Assembly: GCF_001039355.2 (NCBI RefSeq)
Contig: NW_019774959.1
Coordinates: forward strand, 1-64,000
From: Lingula anatina
Taxonomy: Eukaryota; Brachiopoda; Lingulata; Lingulida; Lingulidae
Reading direction: 5' to 3'
DNA: 64,000 bases
Shown piece after piece: positions 27,901 through 41,200 of this stretch. The notes beneath the pieces were generated by a model, which was given only the letters and a program-made list of their open reading frames with translations, did not search any database and was not told the DNA's origin. Numbering within the stretch: the stretch's first letter is position 1; each line of letters opens with the position of its first letter. Both the position numbers and the translations under genes were made by a program.

Positions 27901-30900
27901 AACCTGTGAAAAAGACCAGAAGCACTTGTTTATGTAGGAAATATTCCCTTAACATCCTTCTGAACACAAAAGTTCACTTCTTTTACTGTAACAGTTTACT
28001 TTGACTTCTCTAGTTGTGTAATACTTAAAAGAATGTCCAAGCTATAAAATTTTAATATTAATCCTCCCTCCTCATCTTTCAATCTATATTTTAATGTATA
28101 ATCAGCAGACATCCTCAAAAGCAGCTGCTCAATATAATACAGAAACAATCATGAAAAGTTTATCCAGACTGACCTAATGAGAGAACCAAATTAGTAACAA
28201 GCAGTTTTATTACTGTAGCAGGTTGCTTTCACTTCTTTAGTTGTGTTATTCCTAAAAGGACATCAAAAATTAAATTTTCAATATATTTTATGCCTATCTA
28301 TCTTTCAATGTACACTTTGATGAGTTGACATCCTCAAAAGCAGCTGCTCAATACAATATAAAAGCAATCCTGACAAGTACATCCAGACTGACCTAATGAG
28401 AGTGATCAAATTAGTATCGAGCAGGAAAATACACAGGCTGTATAATTAAAGATTTCTGTACCAAGCAAGGACCAGGAATAAGACTGCCGTTTAGTGAAAA
28501 ACGTCAAAAAAAAATTATATGGCATGATCAATCATCAATCTCAAAAATGATCTTTCGGCTCCCAGAAAGTCAGAAATCTGCTGATAGTTGGAAAAATATC
28601 ATAAGTGAAGAACAAGTCCCTTTATCTTCTTCCTCGTTGATTTGTTGTCTAGTTAAGTTAATGGCACTGAAAAGCAAACACGGGGCTTTAAATCATTTGT
28701 GTAACAGTAATGTCCACCATTCAATCTCGGCATACGCCAGAATTGATCTTATTGTATCTTAAATTCAAGATCTGACAAATTGCAATATCAAGACCAATTC
28801 GCAGTGAGTGTATGTGATATTTAGAATCATCAAAACATAGTTTGCTGTGGTAATTCAATTCCAAGTCTTAAATCTGCCAGTAATGGCACTATATGTCACC
28901 TTAATGGCGACAAGCTTATGACCAGTGCGCTGTGTAAGTCACGACTGTTACAGGATAAAAGTTCAGCAGAATATTCAAATTATAGTCTTTTTCAGTTTAA
29001 GGTACTAGTAGCCTATCCAGGATAATCACAAAGAGTCTCAAGTTCTGCCAGATAAAAAAGCAATTTTTCCTTTACATGGGTCATTGCTCGACCCATCCTT
29101 TTTCTTTGATTGGATGTTCTGTTCCACATCCATCAATTGGTTTAGTTCCAATTCTCTGACAGCCATAGCCTAACTGACATTTCAGAAGGAAATATTTATA
29201 TCAGGCAGTATTTTTATTTGAGAGGTGTTATCATTTGTAAGGTCTGCACTGGGAAAGAGAAATTAAGTAGCTTTGCAGGACATATGACAGAGAAAATGTG
29301 GATCATTTTCAAATGTGTTTCACTGGTATAAATTTTTTTTTTTTCATTTTGCATGATGTGGCCAATAAGTCCAAACAAACACATTTCTCTTTAGAGCAAT
29401 GACCTTGCTTTTTAATGCCAAGCTTTGCTAAGAGTGCAGGGTCATCATCGTAAAATATATCCACATCATAGTGGACGCTATGGACATTACAATGGACATT
29501 ACAGTTGCTGTGACCAGTTCATAACAAGGTCGCCATTGCTGAAATGCCAAGTCAGTGCCTTATTATGCCAGATATACCAATAATTGTAAACCACTGATTG
29601 GCACTTGTTACATCCATGTGATACAAATTAACCAATTAGAACAGACATTACACAAATTTATCCAGTCAAAACATGTGACACAAGTTAGCAAATTAGACAG
29701 GATGTGACACAAATTAGCCAATTAGAACGGATGTAAGACAAAAACCGATATTGGGACGGAGATGAACATATCTGATGATTAATTATCATTTTACTTATCT
29801 GATATATCACCCCTACTTACTAGTACTGCAGTAACTGTTAGAATATAATTCAATTTCCATTTATTGACTTGGCAGTTACTGCAGTAACTGTTAGAATATA
29901 ATTCAATTTCAATTTATTTCTGTTCTGCATATAAGCAGTGTGCTTCTCTTCAAAGTCTGGCCCCAGGTTGAAAGCAATTAATTATGAGGGACATTTATTA
30001 ATTATCAATACCAGGCCTGTAGCCAGGGGGGGGTCGGGGGGTTCGAAAGAACCCCCCTTTTTGCTGGAAATAGGTCCACTCTGGGTAAAATTTGACCTAG
30101 GCACATGGGGGTTATATGGTAAAAGGTCTACTTTTTCAGAAAAAGAACCCCCCCCCCCCCACCCTTTTGAAATTGCTGGCTACGGGCCTGAATACTGTGC
30201 TTCATACATTTATTTAGCTACCAGCTACTGTTCCTGCTCCAGGTTAGAAGACAAATGGATCCTGGTAGCCCTGGGCTCCCAAGTAGACTGTACTAAGAAC
30301 AATTTGCTTCAGGTACAGGCTATATATCAAAAGCATTCTATCTTACTAGTAGATAGCCACCCCATTGAAAACTTAACCTAATACCTAAAAAATAGATATA
30401 TACATAATGATATATTATGTTTTGCTGGAAATTCATTTGTGTAGTCTTTTGACTATTTTACATGTTTAAACTTTTCAATTTCTATACTAACTATACCTTT
30501 TACTAACCTAAATTTTCTATACCTAAGCAAAGCTTTTGATCACTGACTGTGTAAGTGTAGAAATTGACAAGTTTAAACATCAAAAACTATAAATTATAAA
30601 TGGCCTCATATTAAGTAATTTTCATAACATGAGTACCGCCATCATTTGTGTTTGTGTCTATGTGTTACCACTGAATCATAAATCATATGCCACAAATAAA
30701 GCAACAACAACAACAACAACAACATTCTAGCCCATTAGCAACACAAATGACATCTAGTGACATCAGTGCCATTTGGTGAAAAAGTCTAAAAATAGGGGCT
30801 GCCCCCATCGGTCTCAAAAGTGATATTTTTGGCTCACAAAAAGTCCAAAATCTGCTGATAGTAACGAAAATCTCATTACGGGACTGACATTAAAACATTT

Positions 30901-33900
30901 CTGTGGCCATCATAAAAAGATTCTGACAAGAGTATCTGTTCCTGCCTATTAGCATTAACAAAATAGATTAACCTAATAACACTATGAACCAAAGCTTGTT
31001 CGCTCAGCAACAATTACTATTATATAGATGCTGCAAAAATGAACGACTTGATGCTATTATCCATCTGTTGCTTTTCTCTCCTAGCTCATTGATTTTCTGC
31101 TCCAATTCTGAGAGGGTATTATCGCATTAGCTGTGGGTCATACACTTGCATCTGCATTGACTTAACAGATATCTTTATACGGCTGAACAAATAAGCACAT
31201 TCATTAGGTACACAAACATGGCTATTTCTGACCGTGCTGCGCCCAATAAAATTCACAGAGTAAATAATATATTATCCAAGCAGGCATCCATAGACAAGGG
31301 CACTGACTGAAGATAACGCCTCCTATCTCATTCAAAAGTTCACCAGAGTGATTTGTGAACAGCATATGCTGACCCAAGTTCCATCACTACAATGCTAAAG
31401 TTGTGAATAGAATTATTCCTGCAGTCTGCATATATTTTTTCTTAGGCATCTGGTATTGAAATTATAAGTGTCTATATATAACTTAGGTGTTAACCAACAA
31501 AATCAGTTGAAACCAGAAATGTTGCTGAAAAAAGAAAGAAAGAAACTTGGGTTGAATAAAGTGCATTCACTTACCGGCAATAAAACATCTTTCTTTTATC
31601 ATCAATTTTATCTTTTCTCACTATTTCATTTCACAATGTGATTTTTTCTAGATCTTTATCAAGTCTGGGACAACGAAAACATGAATCATATATCAAGTTT
31701 TAAAAATCAGAACTAGCAATCTAGATCTTTATCACGTCTGGGGGCCCAGTGTTAACTTTTGTGACACGTCCCAGATGACCTGCGAAAATTGAAAATATTT
31801 CTATTCATGCTGCATAGAATGCATTACAAGGATAACAATTCTTCATGAGATTTGAAATTCTACAATATATATTGTAATCAACACAGTGGCTGCAATGAAT
31901 AACATTTTACCATCAGGTCGGCAGTTATCACAATTATTCTGATGTCTGCCATCAGATCACATGAACCTTCATAGATGGCTACATGTGTACCATCTTTAAT
32001 TATTTCTAAGGAGATTATTACAAAAAAAAAACACTTAAAAAATTGATTAACTCTGAATGTCAGAACAAATTCATTAACAAATTGAAAAGTGTCGGGGAAC
32101 TGTTGTTTACTCTAGCGAAATCCCTTTTAGTGTACCTTTTCCCCAACAAAACTAAAACATCTTAGCTCTTTAAGTTTAGGTGGTACAGCTGCAGCTCAAC
32201 TTTGTTTATTTGCATCTTTGCTGACATATACACTAGGTCAACCTGGGTCAAGGCTACTGAAACAATACAAGAACCTTCACTAAGCTGAAAACTGGGGCTT
32301 CTCAGGGTTGTAGTTTCCATCTGCTACTGGTATATACAGCACATAAAACAGAATGCTTATGACAATACGAAAATCATGACAGAGAAGGAATGAAAATGAC
32401 ATTTCTACAGAGCATCCATGACTGTGTAAATTATAATGTGTGCACACAAGGGCTGTGAGTCACTGAATTAAAAGTCATGCTGCAGTATACCTAATACCTC
32501 ACAGCTGCCAAAGAAATATAAACCGTAATAACAATAGACAGAACATCCTTATAACAGAGTTGACACTGAAATAAAGTGAATGTAGGTGGGGAAAGCCACA
32601 TCAATATTTCACGGTCTGTTTCTCGGGCTTGTCAATATTTAGCAGGCCCAACTCGGGACTGAAGTGAAATGTAAAGACGTTGTTTAGAAGCATAACATTA
32701 CAATTTTGAAGTGATGAAATTATTAAAACTGCATAATTGTACGCTTTTTTACCTTGGTTGACTTCTTCTCCGGTAGTTTTGGAGTCCATTGCGACTGTCA
32801 AGGTTCTAAGTTGAGAGCGCAGTACAAGTTTTCTTCAAAGGATTTTGTCTGGTCACCCTCGAAATTCACTTTCCAACGTGGTGATGTCACCAAATATAGC
32901 CTCAAAACCGGAAGCAAAATACACCTTTACTAATTTTGATTTTCTTTAAAACACTTAGATATGTGTAAAGCCTGGTTTAGAATTCGCAAATAGGAATTAA
33001 TTTTGACATTGGAGATGGTGGTATATTGAAGATGTAGAAATGAATCCAAATTGAGATTAACATTTCACTTCTCTTTAAGGCGAGATTCTACGATACTAAA
33101 AACGTCAAGATGGCGATGGAATGGGAAACAAACGTGAGTATCTCTTTGATATTGATCAAGCACAGTCTATTTGTCAGATTTTTCAATAAATGTATTAAAT
33201 TGCACAGATCTTTATTTATTTTTCTTTCAGAAAATCCACAGATTAAGGACAGGTTTTCCTCATGGTTCTTATACCGTTGAATAGTACCGCTTGTTCCAAA
33301 CCATTAATCTTCATAAAGGCAAAGCGTGATACAAGACTTTGAGATTTGCCAATAAGGTTGACCGAAAAACCTGTCGATTTTCCTGAATTATTTTTTAAGT
33401 ACCTCGGACACGTGAACATTGATTTTAGTGAAAGGTTACGCAGCGGTATTGGAATTGTATTATGTAAAGAAAATAAACAGTGTACGCATCGCATGCAAGC
33501 ACGTGAATGCCGCGTTTGGTACTTTGTATCAGACGCTTCATTTTACTTGACATCACAGTGTTTACGATGTCACATTCATGTCATATTCATTACATAAATA
33601 AATTACAACGACAATAAACTATTTTCACATGTTTGACGTATTTCCCTTATTACTCTCTTCAATAAATCTGTTGTAAAGTTTTAAATGGCTTGCACCTTCG
33701 CATCAGTACATGTATGACAAATCTGAAAATAGCTAGTATACTCACCTCAACTGTTAAACGTAATGAAAGTTCTTAATGTACTTGGGTGGCTCTCCACACA
33801 AACCAAAAATAAAAATTCAAAATTTAAACGTTAGAAATTCATTAAAAAAAAACAAAAAACGTTTTAGTGAAAAAACACATTTTCCCATTGATTTGAATGG

Positions 33901-36900
33901 GTACTAGTGCGTCACGCAGGGTGTAACATATTTGGGCCCTGTGTTCTTATTTGGTCGGTGACACCCCCCCCCCCAATTTTTTTTTATATTTATTAATTTT
34001 TGCAAATTTTTTATGTACTTGGGTGTCTCTTCAAACAAAATTTTTAAAAACTCGAACGCTGGAACATGTAACGACCGATCTACCTTAAATGAGATTACAT
34101 AAAACACACGTTGAGATTTCCCTGTAAAGTCCCATAGGGCAATGTAGGTTAGAGATTTTCTCTTAAAATAAGGTCTTAGCTTTTTTTATTCTTGTCATAT
34201 CTATTCATTTAATGTATCTTCAAAATATCTAGAATTATGCTTGAAACACAGCTCCAACTTCGTCGTGTGACGTTATATTGGGATTTTGGGGACAAAAACA
34301 CCATTTTAAACACCTGGTTTCTCAGGCACCTGGACAGCTTTTAACATGATTTTAATGGTATAATAACACAGGGATTTATCTTTAGAGGCTTATTGTTGAT
34401 TTTATAACGTGTAGTCTAGTGAAATTACATCAAAATATTAAGGAATTTTCACTTTCAAAGTCAATAAATTGGAAAAGAGAGGATCAATTAAAATTTTTTT
34501 AAAAGCATTTTTAGTTCATACTTTTCTTAATTAGCATGGTACATTTGGTGTCCCTCAGGTGTACAGGTAGACTGTTATAGCTCGTTCCGATGACGCTATT
34601 TCGTCAATCTTGAAAGCCAAGAAAACGAGGGAGATTAATTGTCCAAAATAACAAATTAAATTGTTGACGGCTTTACTGTACTTTATTGCCAGTTGAAATT
34701 AGCTTGTTTGGATGCATTTGGATGTCAGAAAATCTTATTTTTGTATCAATCTCACCCCTGTTAAGGGGTTATCGCTAGCACTGCCAGAATGATTGACAGG
34801 CAATCAAGTAAGCTCTAATGACTCAACCAATCAGAGGCCACGTGAATTGACGTCGGGGCAAGTGTTAGGGATGCGCTGTAGGATGTGCACACAAGAGCAT
34901 CATCGCAGGCGGCTCTTGTCCACATTCGCCAAACGAAAAATGGTTCGGAAGACACGGTTGTGTTACAGGACGCCGATTGGACCATCAAAAAGAAAAAGAT
35001 GCAACCATGCAGGGCTTGTTAGAGGAAATGTGTAAAGTTGTGTTTGTCAGAAATTGGGATAATTATTGAAGAAAAAACCACCATGTCGGCCTTGAAAGTG
35101 CACACATGCATCCAGAACTGTACCACGCAGTATACCAGCATTTAGGTTGAAAATGCTTGTAGGGCTTATTCTCCAGCTCATATCTCATAGCCGAAATGAA
35201 TAATTCTGAAAAATCAAAATGTCATAAATACTACAGCTCTTACATGATCTCAGCTTACTATTGTTCGCGCGAAAAACTGAGTCTAGCGGCACATGTACAG
35301 AAATTTTACGCCACCCGGCGAAAGGTTACGCTAGGATATGGTCTCAAGTCTTTTATTTACGCAAAGCAATCTTGTATATGATTCCAGTCAGTATTCGACC
35401 AAATGTTTATGTCGATATCGCTCAGAAAAAGTCCAAAGCACAGAATTATCACCATAGTCACATGATCGTAATCATTAGTTGTCACATCGTAATCATTAGT
35501 TGTCAAGTTAAAGATTTGATAAACATGCGCTTCGATGCTAGGCCAGATGGCCCAAGTTGCATAGATCTACAAAATCTGACGACAGTATAGAGCTGCTGTA
35601 GAAGATTGATCTATAGTTTGATGGTTGCCGTTACAAGTAGCAAGCAGCGGAATCTTTTTGTCGTATCTCAAAATGTTAAGAAGAAAATCGAAAGTACATG
35701 TATATCAACAAGCAATTCAAGGGAAAAAGCGTATTTCGAGAAAATCCAGTGTGTCGGAAAAGATTCTCGTTAAGGTCCTTTTACACTGGGCGGCGTCCTT
35801 TCTGCGTCCAGCAGTACGGCCCCATTTGAGAGTTAAAAAATTATAATACTTTACGTGCCGACAACTGGCCGATCATTCAGCATTCATTCTGATACACAAT
35901 CAATGTTCGTGCCTCCTTATTAAGACCACAGCGATGCCAAATTTCATGGTCGCAGAAAGGACGCCGTCCAGTGTAAAGGGGGTATTAGCGCTGATCACAA
36001 TCAAGACCAACTATCAAAATAGCTTAAGCGGAACAACAGGCGGAGCTTTGCCGATCGCTGTTTATGACAAAGGGAGTATGACACGTTCCTGTTTTATTGT
36101 ATGGCGAGTCGTGCTGATGCTGCCAAGGTCCTCCCACCGAGTTTACGCATGCCAACGGCCCTTGGCAACGAAGGCGGGGCATAGACCGAGCCACCGGTGC
36201 CGATGAGTGCAGCATCAAAATCCTCAGAAAAAACATTATTTTGTTCAAAGTGTAAAAATGTTATTCCGTTAAACGCGAGATACACATTTAACCAATAATT
36301 AGACATAAAAAAAACCAAAACGATGATTTTTTGGCGTATTTGGGTACATCCACCCCTTAATATGTCGAAAACAATATTCTTTGTGTTTAGAAAAGGTGGA
36401 TATTTAGTAAAGTATGAAAAGTGGAAATATACAGGGAAAAGAATGAAACTAAATCACAATATAAATACCTGGATGTAACATTAACAACAAAAGGTGTTTT
36501 GGACAAAAACACAAAAATATTTGGCTGATCAAGCAACAAAAGCAATATTTATTTTAAGGAAACGCATGCTTAGGTATGGTGACACTGATGTTAGTGTGTC
36601 TACATTAGGAAATTGTTGTCCACAGTTGTCAACACAAAGTACACCAGACAAACATGAAAACCTTCCAAGCAATGGAGATGTTAAAGTTAGGGAAGTAAAT
36701 ATCATGACTAAAAGTTAGGCAGGGAAGACACTGTCAAAGTTAGCTGAAGAACACAAAATGAACGAATCAGGCAGTAAAGATACCATAGAAATAGCATGTT
36801 TAATCACCTTGAAGAAACTTGTTAACATCTAATACATTTGCACTATAAACCCGATCATTACTGTAATGGAAATTATAATTACTAAATTCAATGTTGTTTT

Positions 36901-38151
36901 TTTCTTGTTTTTCATTGAAATTTTCCTCCAATTTATCCCAATTCAAGTCTTTCTGACTACAAATTCAAGTGCTTTTCATTGTCATTGCCACACGCAAACG
37001 TTTTCTTGCAATTTTCATAGTGGAAGAGTTTAATACAGTGATAATGTGACTATAATGTGACTATGAACTTTTCCGTTCAAGCCAAACGTTTTGAATGCTT
37101 GTGCTAAAATCTAAGTATTATTTCCCATGTTTCGTGGGCAAGCTTCTTATGAACCGTTTTAATACAGTTCTAAATTTTGCACAAAACATCCATGTACCAA
37201 GAAATGCCAACTGCAACTCATTTGTTGAATTATTTCTTTTTCTGCATTTTCCTTCCGCTTCTTAAACACACCACAACATTCATCAGCAAAAGGTAGAGTA
37301 TTCACATGAAATCGGCAAGAAAAAGAAAGAACATCACTTTTTTGTACCTTTGTAAGCCTCAGGAAAACATGAGGCTGTTAACATCATATTAAAGAGCTAA
37401 TGACCATTGTTACACTTCCAGATATGATTTTGTCTAAGTTTTAATATTGTAAGTCCAGAGATACAATTTAGAATATGTGTACGTATGTGTATTATAAATT
37501 AGAGGTGTAGACCAGTCATTACAATAGAAAAGCTACACAAAATTGTACGGCAACCACACATTCTTCTGTGCCAAATAAAATGAATAAAAAAATTACCACA
37601 TTAAGATACATTCAGAAGTACTCAACTCTGGGTTTAACAACTTATTATTTCTAGGGCACTTGCACTTTCGTTAAAAAATCTGATCTTCAAACTTTCATTT
37701 AGAAAAACTTATTCGTTTTTTTAATCAATGTTTGTATTATATGAAATATCACATTAATATATATCACACATATTTATCTTTTACTTGCTTGAATACAAGC
37801 TGCTTTTTGGCTGCAAATGAGATTTGACAATTAAAAGAAAACCTCTTGACATTGAAAACTGAATTTCTCATCTATGATTTCCATGATCTGCATGAGGTGA
37901 AATGTTCTCTTTGCTGATTGGCTGTTGTGATGCTGGGGCTTTGACAGTATTCTACCTCGGTGAACTAAGCACTGTTTCCATCAGTCGCACCTTTTTCCTC
38001 TTTTACATAGTCACACGGGAAGTACCCAGTCTGAAGTCAGACAACAAAGTTATGAAATCTTTTCACCAATCACTTATTAAATGAAAAAATAATCACCTGA
38101 GTTACAATTTAAATTTGTTTGTGACAACTTTTTCTTTCCAATTAAGTCGCC

Positions 38152-38200
<49 letters not shown>

Positions 38201-41200
38201 TAGAAACATTTTAAAGTTTAACAGGTAAAGGGGAAGTTTAACCAGCATACCTTTCCTCTTAATTCACCTTTCCACCAGCCTCTGCTTTTTGCCTGCTTAC
38301 TGACAATCTTGATCCTGTCCCCTTCAGTAAGGGAAATTTGATTGGTTTCTGTTGCAGCGTACTCAAATATGGCCACGGCATAACCCAAGTCTGGCAGAAT
38401 AAGGAATAGATAAATAAATAAAGATAAGTGCTGCATAAGTATGCAGAAAACAAGGCAGCAAAGCTGTCAAATGTACAGACAAAAAAAAAAAAAAATAGAA
38501 AATAAAGATGCAGAAAATAGGTCATTTTGTCAATTTTGATGCAATAATAAATAATGCAGTCAATCAACAGTGCATTTTAATCATGAACAACAGATAGTTC
38601 ATGGCCAACTAGAGGATTAGAGAGGCAATATCACCTCCGGGTATTGTACCACCAGCTAGAGTAAGCGCATTTGAATGTTAAAGCAAAAAAGGACATCACC
38701 TCTAGTGTTGGGCTTGACAAGATCTACAAAATGCAGTCTAGAGTTTTAAATACTTTTATTGAAAATTACAATTTAAAACAAAAGCATGTGGAAGAGAAAG
38801 TTTAAATCGAAATTTGTGAAGTGCGATTCATGGCAAAAAGAAGGTCAAGGTCAATTTGAAGGTCACAGTTAGATTGCCAGTATATATCTTCCTATTCAAC
38901 TTTAAAGTAACTATGAGAATATCTCTGTCAGTTTTGGAAATATAAGACATGCAAAGTTCCAAAGTTTGGTTCAAAGGTAGGCCAAAGGTCAACTATGAGG
39001 TCACAGATTGTCAACATATTACTTCCTATTCAAGTTCAATAGTAACTATGGGCATGTTTCTGCCAGTTTTGGAGACACAAGGGACGGAAAACTTGCAAAG
39101 TTCAGTTCATGTGAAAGTAGGTCAAAGGTCAATTTTAAGGTCACAGATTGTCAGTATATGACTTCCTGTTCAAGTTCAATAGTAATTATTGCCATATCTA
39201 TGCCAGTTTTAAAGGTATAAGCATCAAAAAGTTGCCAATTCTTACGACACAGATTGTCAGTATATGTCTTCCTTTTCAAATTCATTAGTAGGTATGGGCA
39301 TATCTTTGTAGGTTTTGAAGGTATAAGCACTGAAAAAAATTGCAAAGCTTAGTTCATGGTAAAAATTAGGTCAAATGTCAATTTTAAAGTCACAGTTCGA
39401 TTGCCAGTATGCGACTTCCTATTCAAGTTCAATAGTAACTATGGGCGTTTCCATTCCAGATTTGGAGATACATGTATAAGGGATAAAAAAAGTTGCAATG
39501 TTCAGTTTATGGTGAAAGGTAGGTCAAATGTCAGTTTTAAGAACACAGATTTCTAGTATATAACTTTGTATTCAACCTCAATAAGAACTGTATGGGCCTT
39601 TCTCTGCTAGTTTTGGAGATATAAAGGACTTAAATGTTGCAAAATTTTGACCAGAAGTTGTCTGCCTTGCCAAGCCTTATGTTATTTTATCATATTTTTT
39701 CCAGACGTTCAAACTTTTAAGCATATTACCGTATAGCACAATGTACTTTTTGATACAGCATCACTCAAAAACCGTATGGAAAACAAAAAATAAAAAACGG
39801 AGACCACCTATAGCGTTGGGGTTTACATGCTCTATTAAGTGCAAAAAAGGTGTCTCTAGCATTAAAGGTTCCGTAATTAGATAGAGTTTTCTGTTTCGGC
39901 ATCTAATGGCCACTGCTCCCGTGGAAATGCACCATTGACCCATAAACTCACAGGGATATAGATGGCCTGATGCGTAACAACTGCCAATGATATTATAGGT
40001 AAGGTCTGTGTAGTTTCTAGTCCGGTTGCTTAGGGCAAAAAAAATGGCCAAATCGTGACACAGCGGATAAAAGCACCAAATTTTGCATGTGGGTACCTTT
40101 TGACATACTAAATCAAATTAGAGCCGTAGCCCACGGAAAAAATTTACCGTTTGGCCAAAAAATCCAAAATGGCCGCCAATTTGTGAAATTTTGTAGAAAT
40201 ATATACATATCCATGTTGATTTTTATCAAATTAAGTATTTTCTCAATGTTTTCCACATCCTTATTACCCATATTATGCATATGTGTCAGATAACAAATTA
40301 GTGTCCTTGGACTTATTGAAAAATCCAAGATGGCCGCCGTATGACATAGGAATACTAGAACATGTACAAGGGTTTTCAACTAACTAATGCCAACTAGGAA
40401 GATGCATTGCCCACTATCTAATTAATTTTGTTTCTTATTACACAAATAATATATTTGTGGTGAGTAACTAACCTTTATTCACAGGCATTTCGAGAAAAAT
40501 CCAAGATGGCCCACATATCAAAGGAATACTAGTATACACATAGGGCTTCTTCTGCCATGGAGATATAATATTAATTGATAAATTAGGTTTGTTTGTTAGT
40601 ATTTTCCACATCTTTTTAATTAGCATAATACATATGTGATGAGAATGTTACGTGTATCCTTTTTGAAAACAAAACAAAACAAAATGGCTGCCATTAGCCA
40701 TAGAAGGTGGGGTTTAGTTAAGATAGGCTTACAAATAAAATGAAGCTGAATTCAGTTGTTATTCTGTTTTTTTAGTATTATTATCCCACGATACATATCT
40801 GTTAGGTAATTAATGTCCATATTTTATCATTTTGGGGAAATNTATGTTTCTGCCAGTTTTGGAGACACAAGGGACGGAAAACTTGCAAAGTTCAGTTCAT
40901 GTGAAAGTAGGTCAAAGGTCAATTTTAAGGTCACAGATTGTCAGTATATGACTTCCTGTTCAAGTTCAATAGTAATTATTGCCATATCTATGCCAGTTTT
41001 AAAGGTATAAGCATCAAAAAGTTGCCAATTCTTACGACACAGATTGTCAGTATATGTCTTCCTTTTCAAATTCATTAGTAGGTATGGGCATATCTTTGTC
41101 GGTTTTGAAGGTATAAGCACTGAAAAAAATTGCAAAGCTTAGTTCATGGTAAAAATTAGGTCAAATGTCAATTTTAAAGTCACAGTTCGATTGCCAGTAT

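Larger units (their letters stand above)
24592..32752 (-). other. Region between alternative first exons, repeats and candidate enhancers
   Basis: No exon of another gene seen. Contains paired nuclear-receptor-type sites (25186-25225), (AAAT)n at about 26294-26336, (ATT)n at about 26960-27003, a MITE at 27536-27672, a 0.2-kb tandem duplication at 27985-28425, short repeats at 29620-29922, an element with CAGG termini at 30012-30190 and (AAC)n near 30703-30723. Confidence 0.6.
32690..33478. repeat. Duplicated TPD52/SF3B6 bidirectional promoter, copy A
   Basis: About 0.79 kb that matches 44613-44820 and then 47860-48409 in the same order and orientation, with clear but moderate divergence. It carries the first coding exon and donor of TPD52 (minus) and of SF3B6 (plus), with about 320 bp between the two ATGs. 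Conserved in both copies: GGTGATGTCACC (32880-32891), GAGAGCGCAGTACAAGTTTT and the start-site motif GTCAAGATGGCG. Copy A alone has ACCGGAAGC (32907-32915), an ETS/GABP consensus. Confidence 0.9.
33479..38250. other. Interval between promoter copies, left part
   Basis: No intact gene. Contains a short direct repeat with GTACTTGGGTG..TCTC (33778, 34015), a MITE at 35773-35984, a decayed LINE at 36364-36620, in-frame coding-like sequence to 36832 and a (CA)n at about 38157-38200. It would be intronic to TPD52 transcripts starting at 44.7 kb. Confidence 0.55.

Noticed and set aside
29938-30381. Plus-strand frame of 147 codons
   Set aside because: Crosses a palindromic mobile element and C/G homopolymers; no conserved domain.
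38251-38390. SH3 exon as a TPD52 cassette exon fusing SH3 to D52
   Set aside because: It enters in the right phase but leaves in phase 0, while the next TPD52 exon needs one left-over base; fusion would break the frame.
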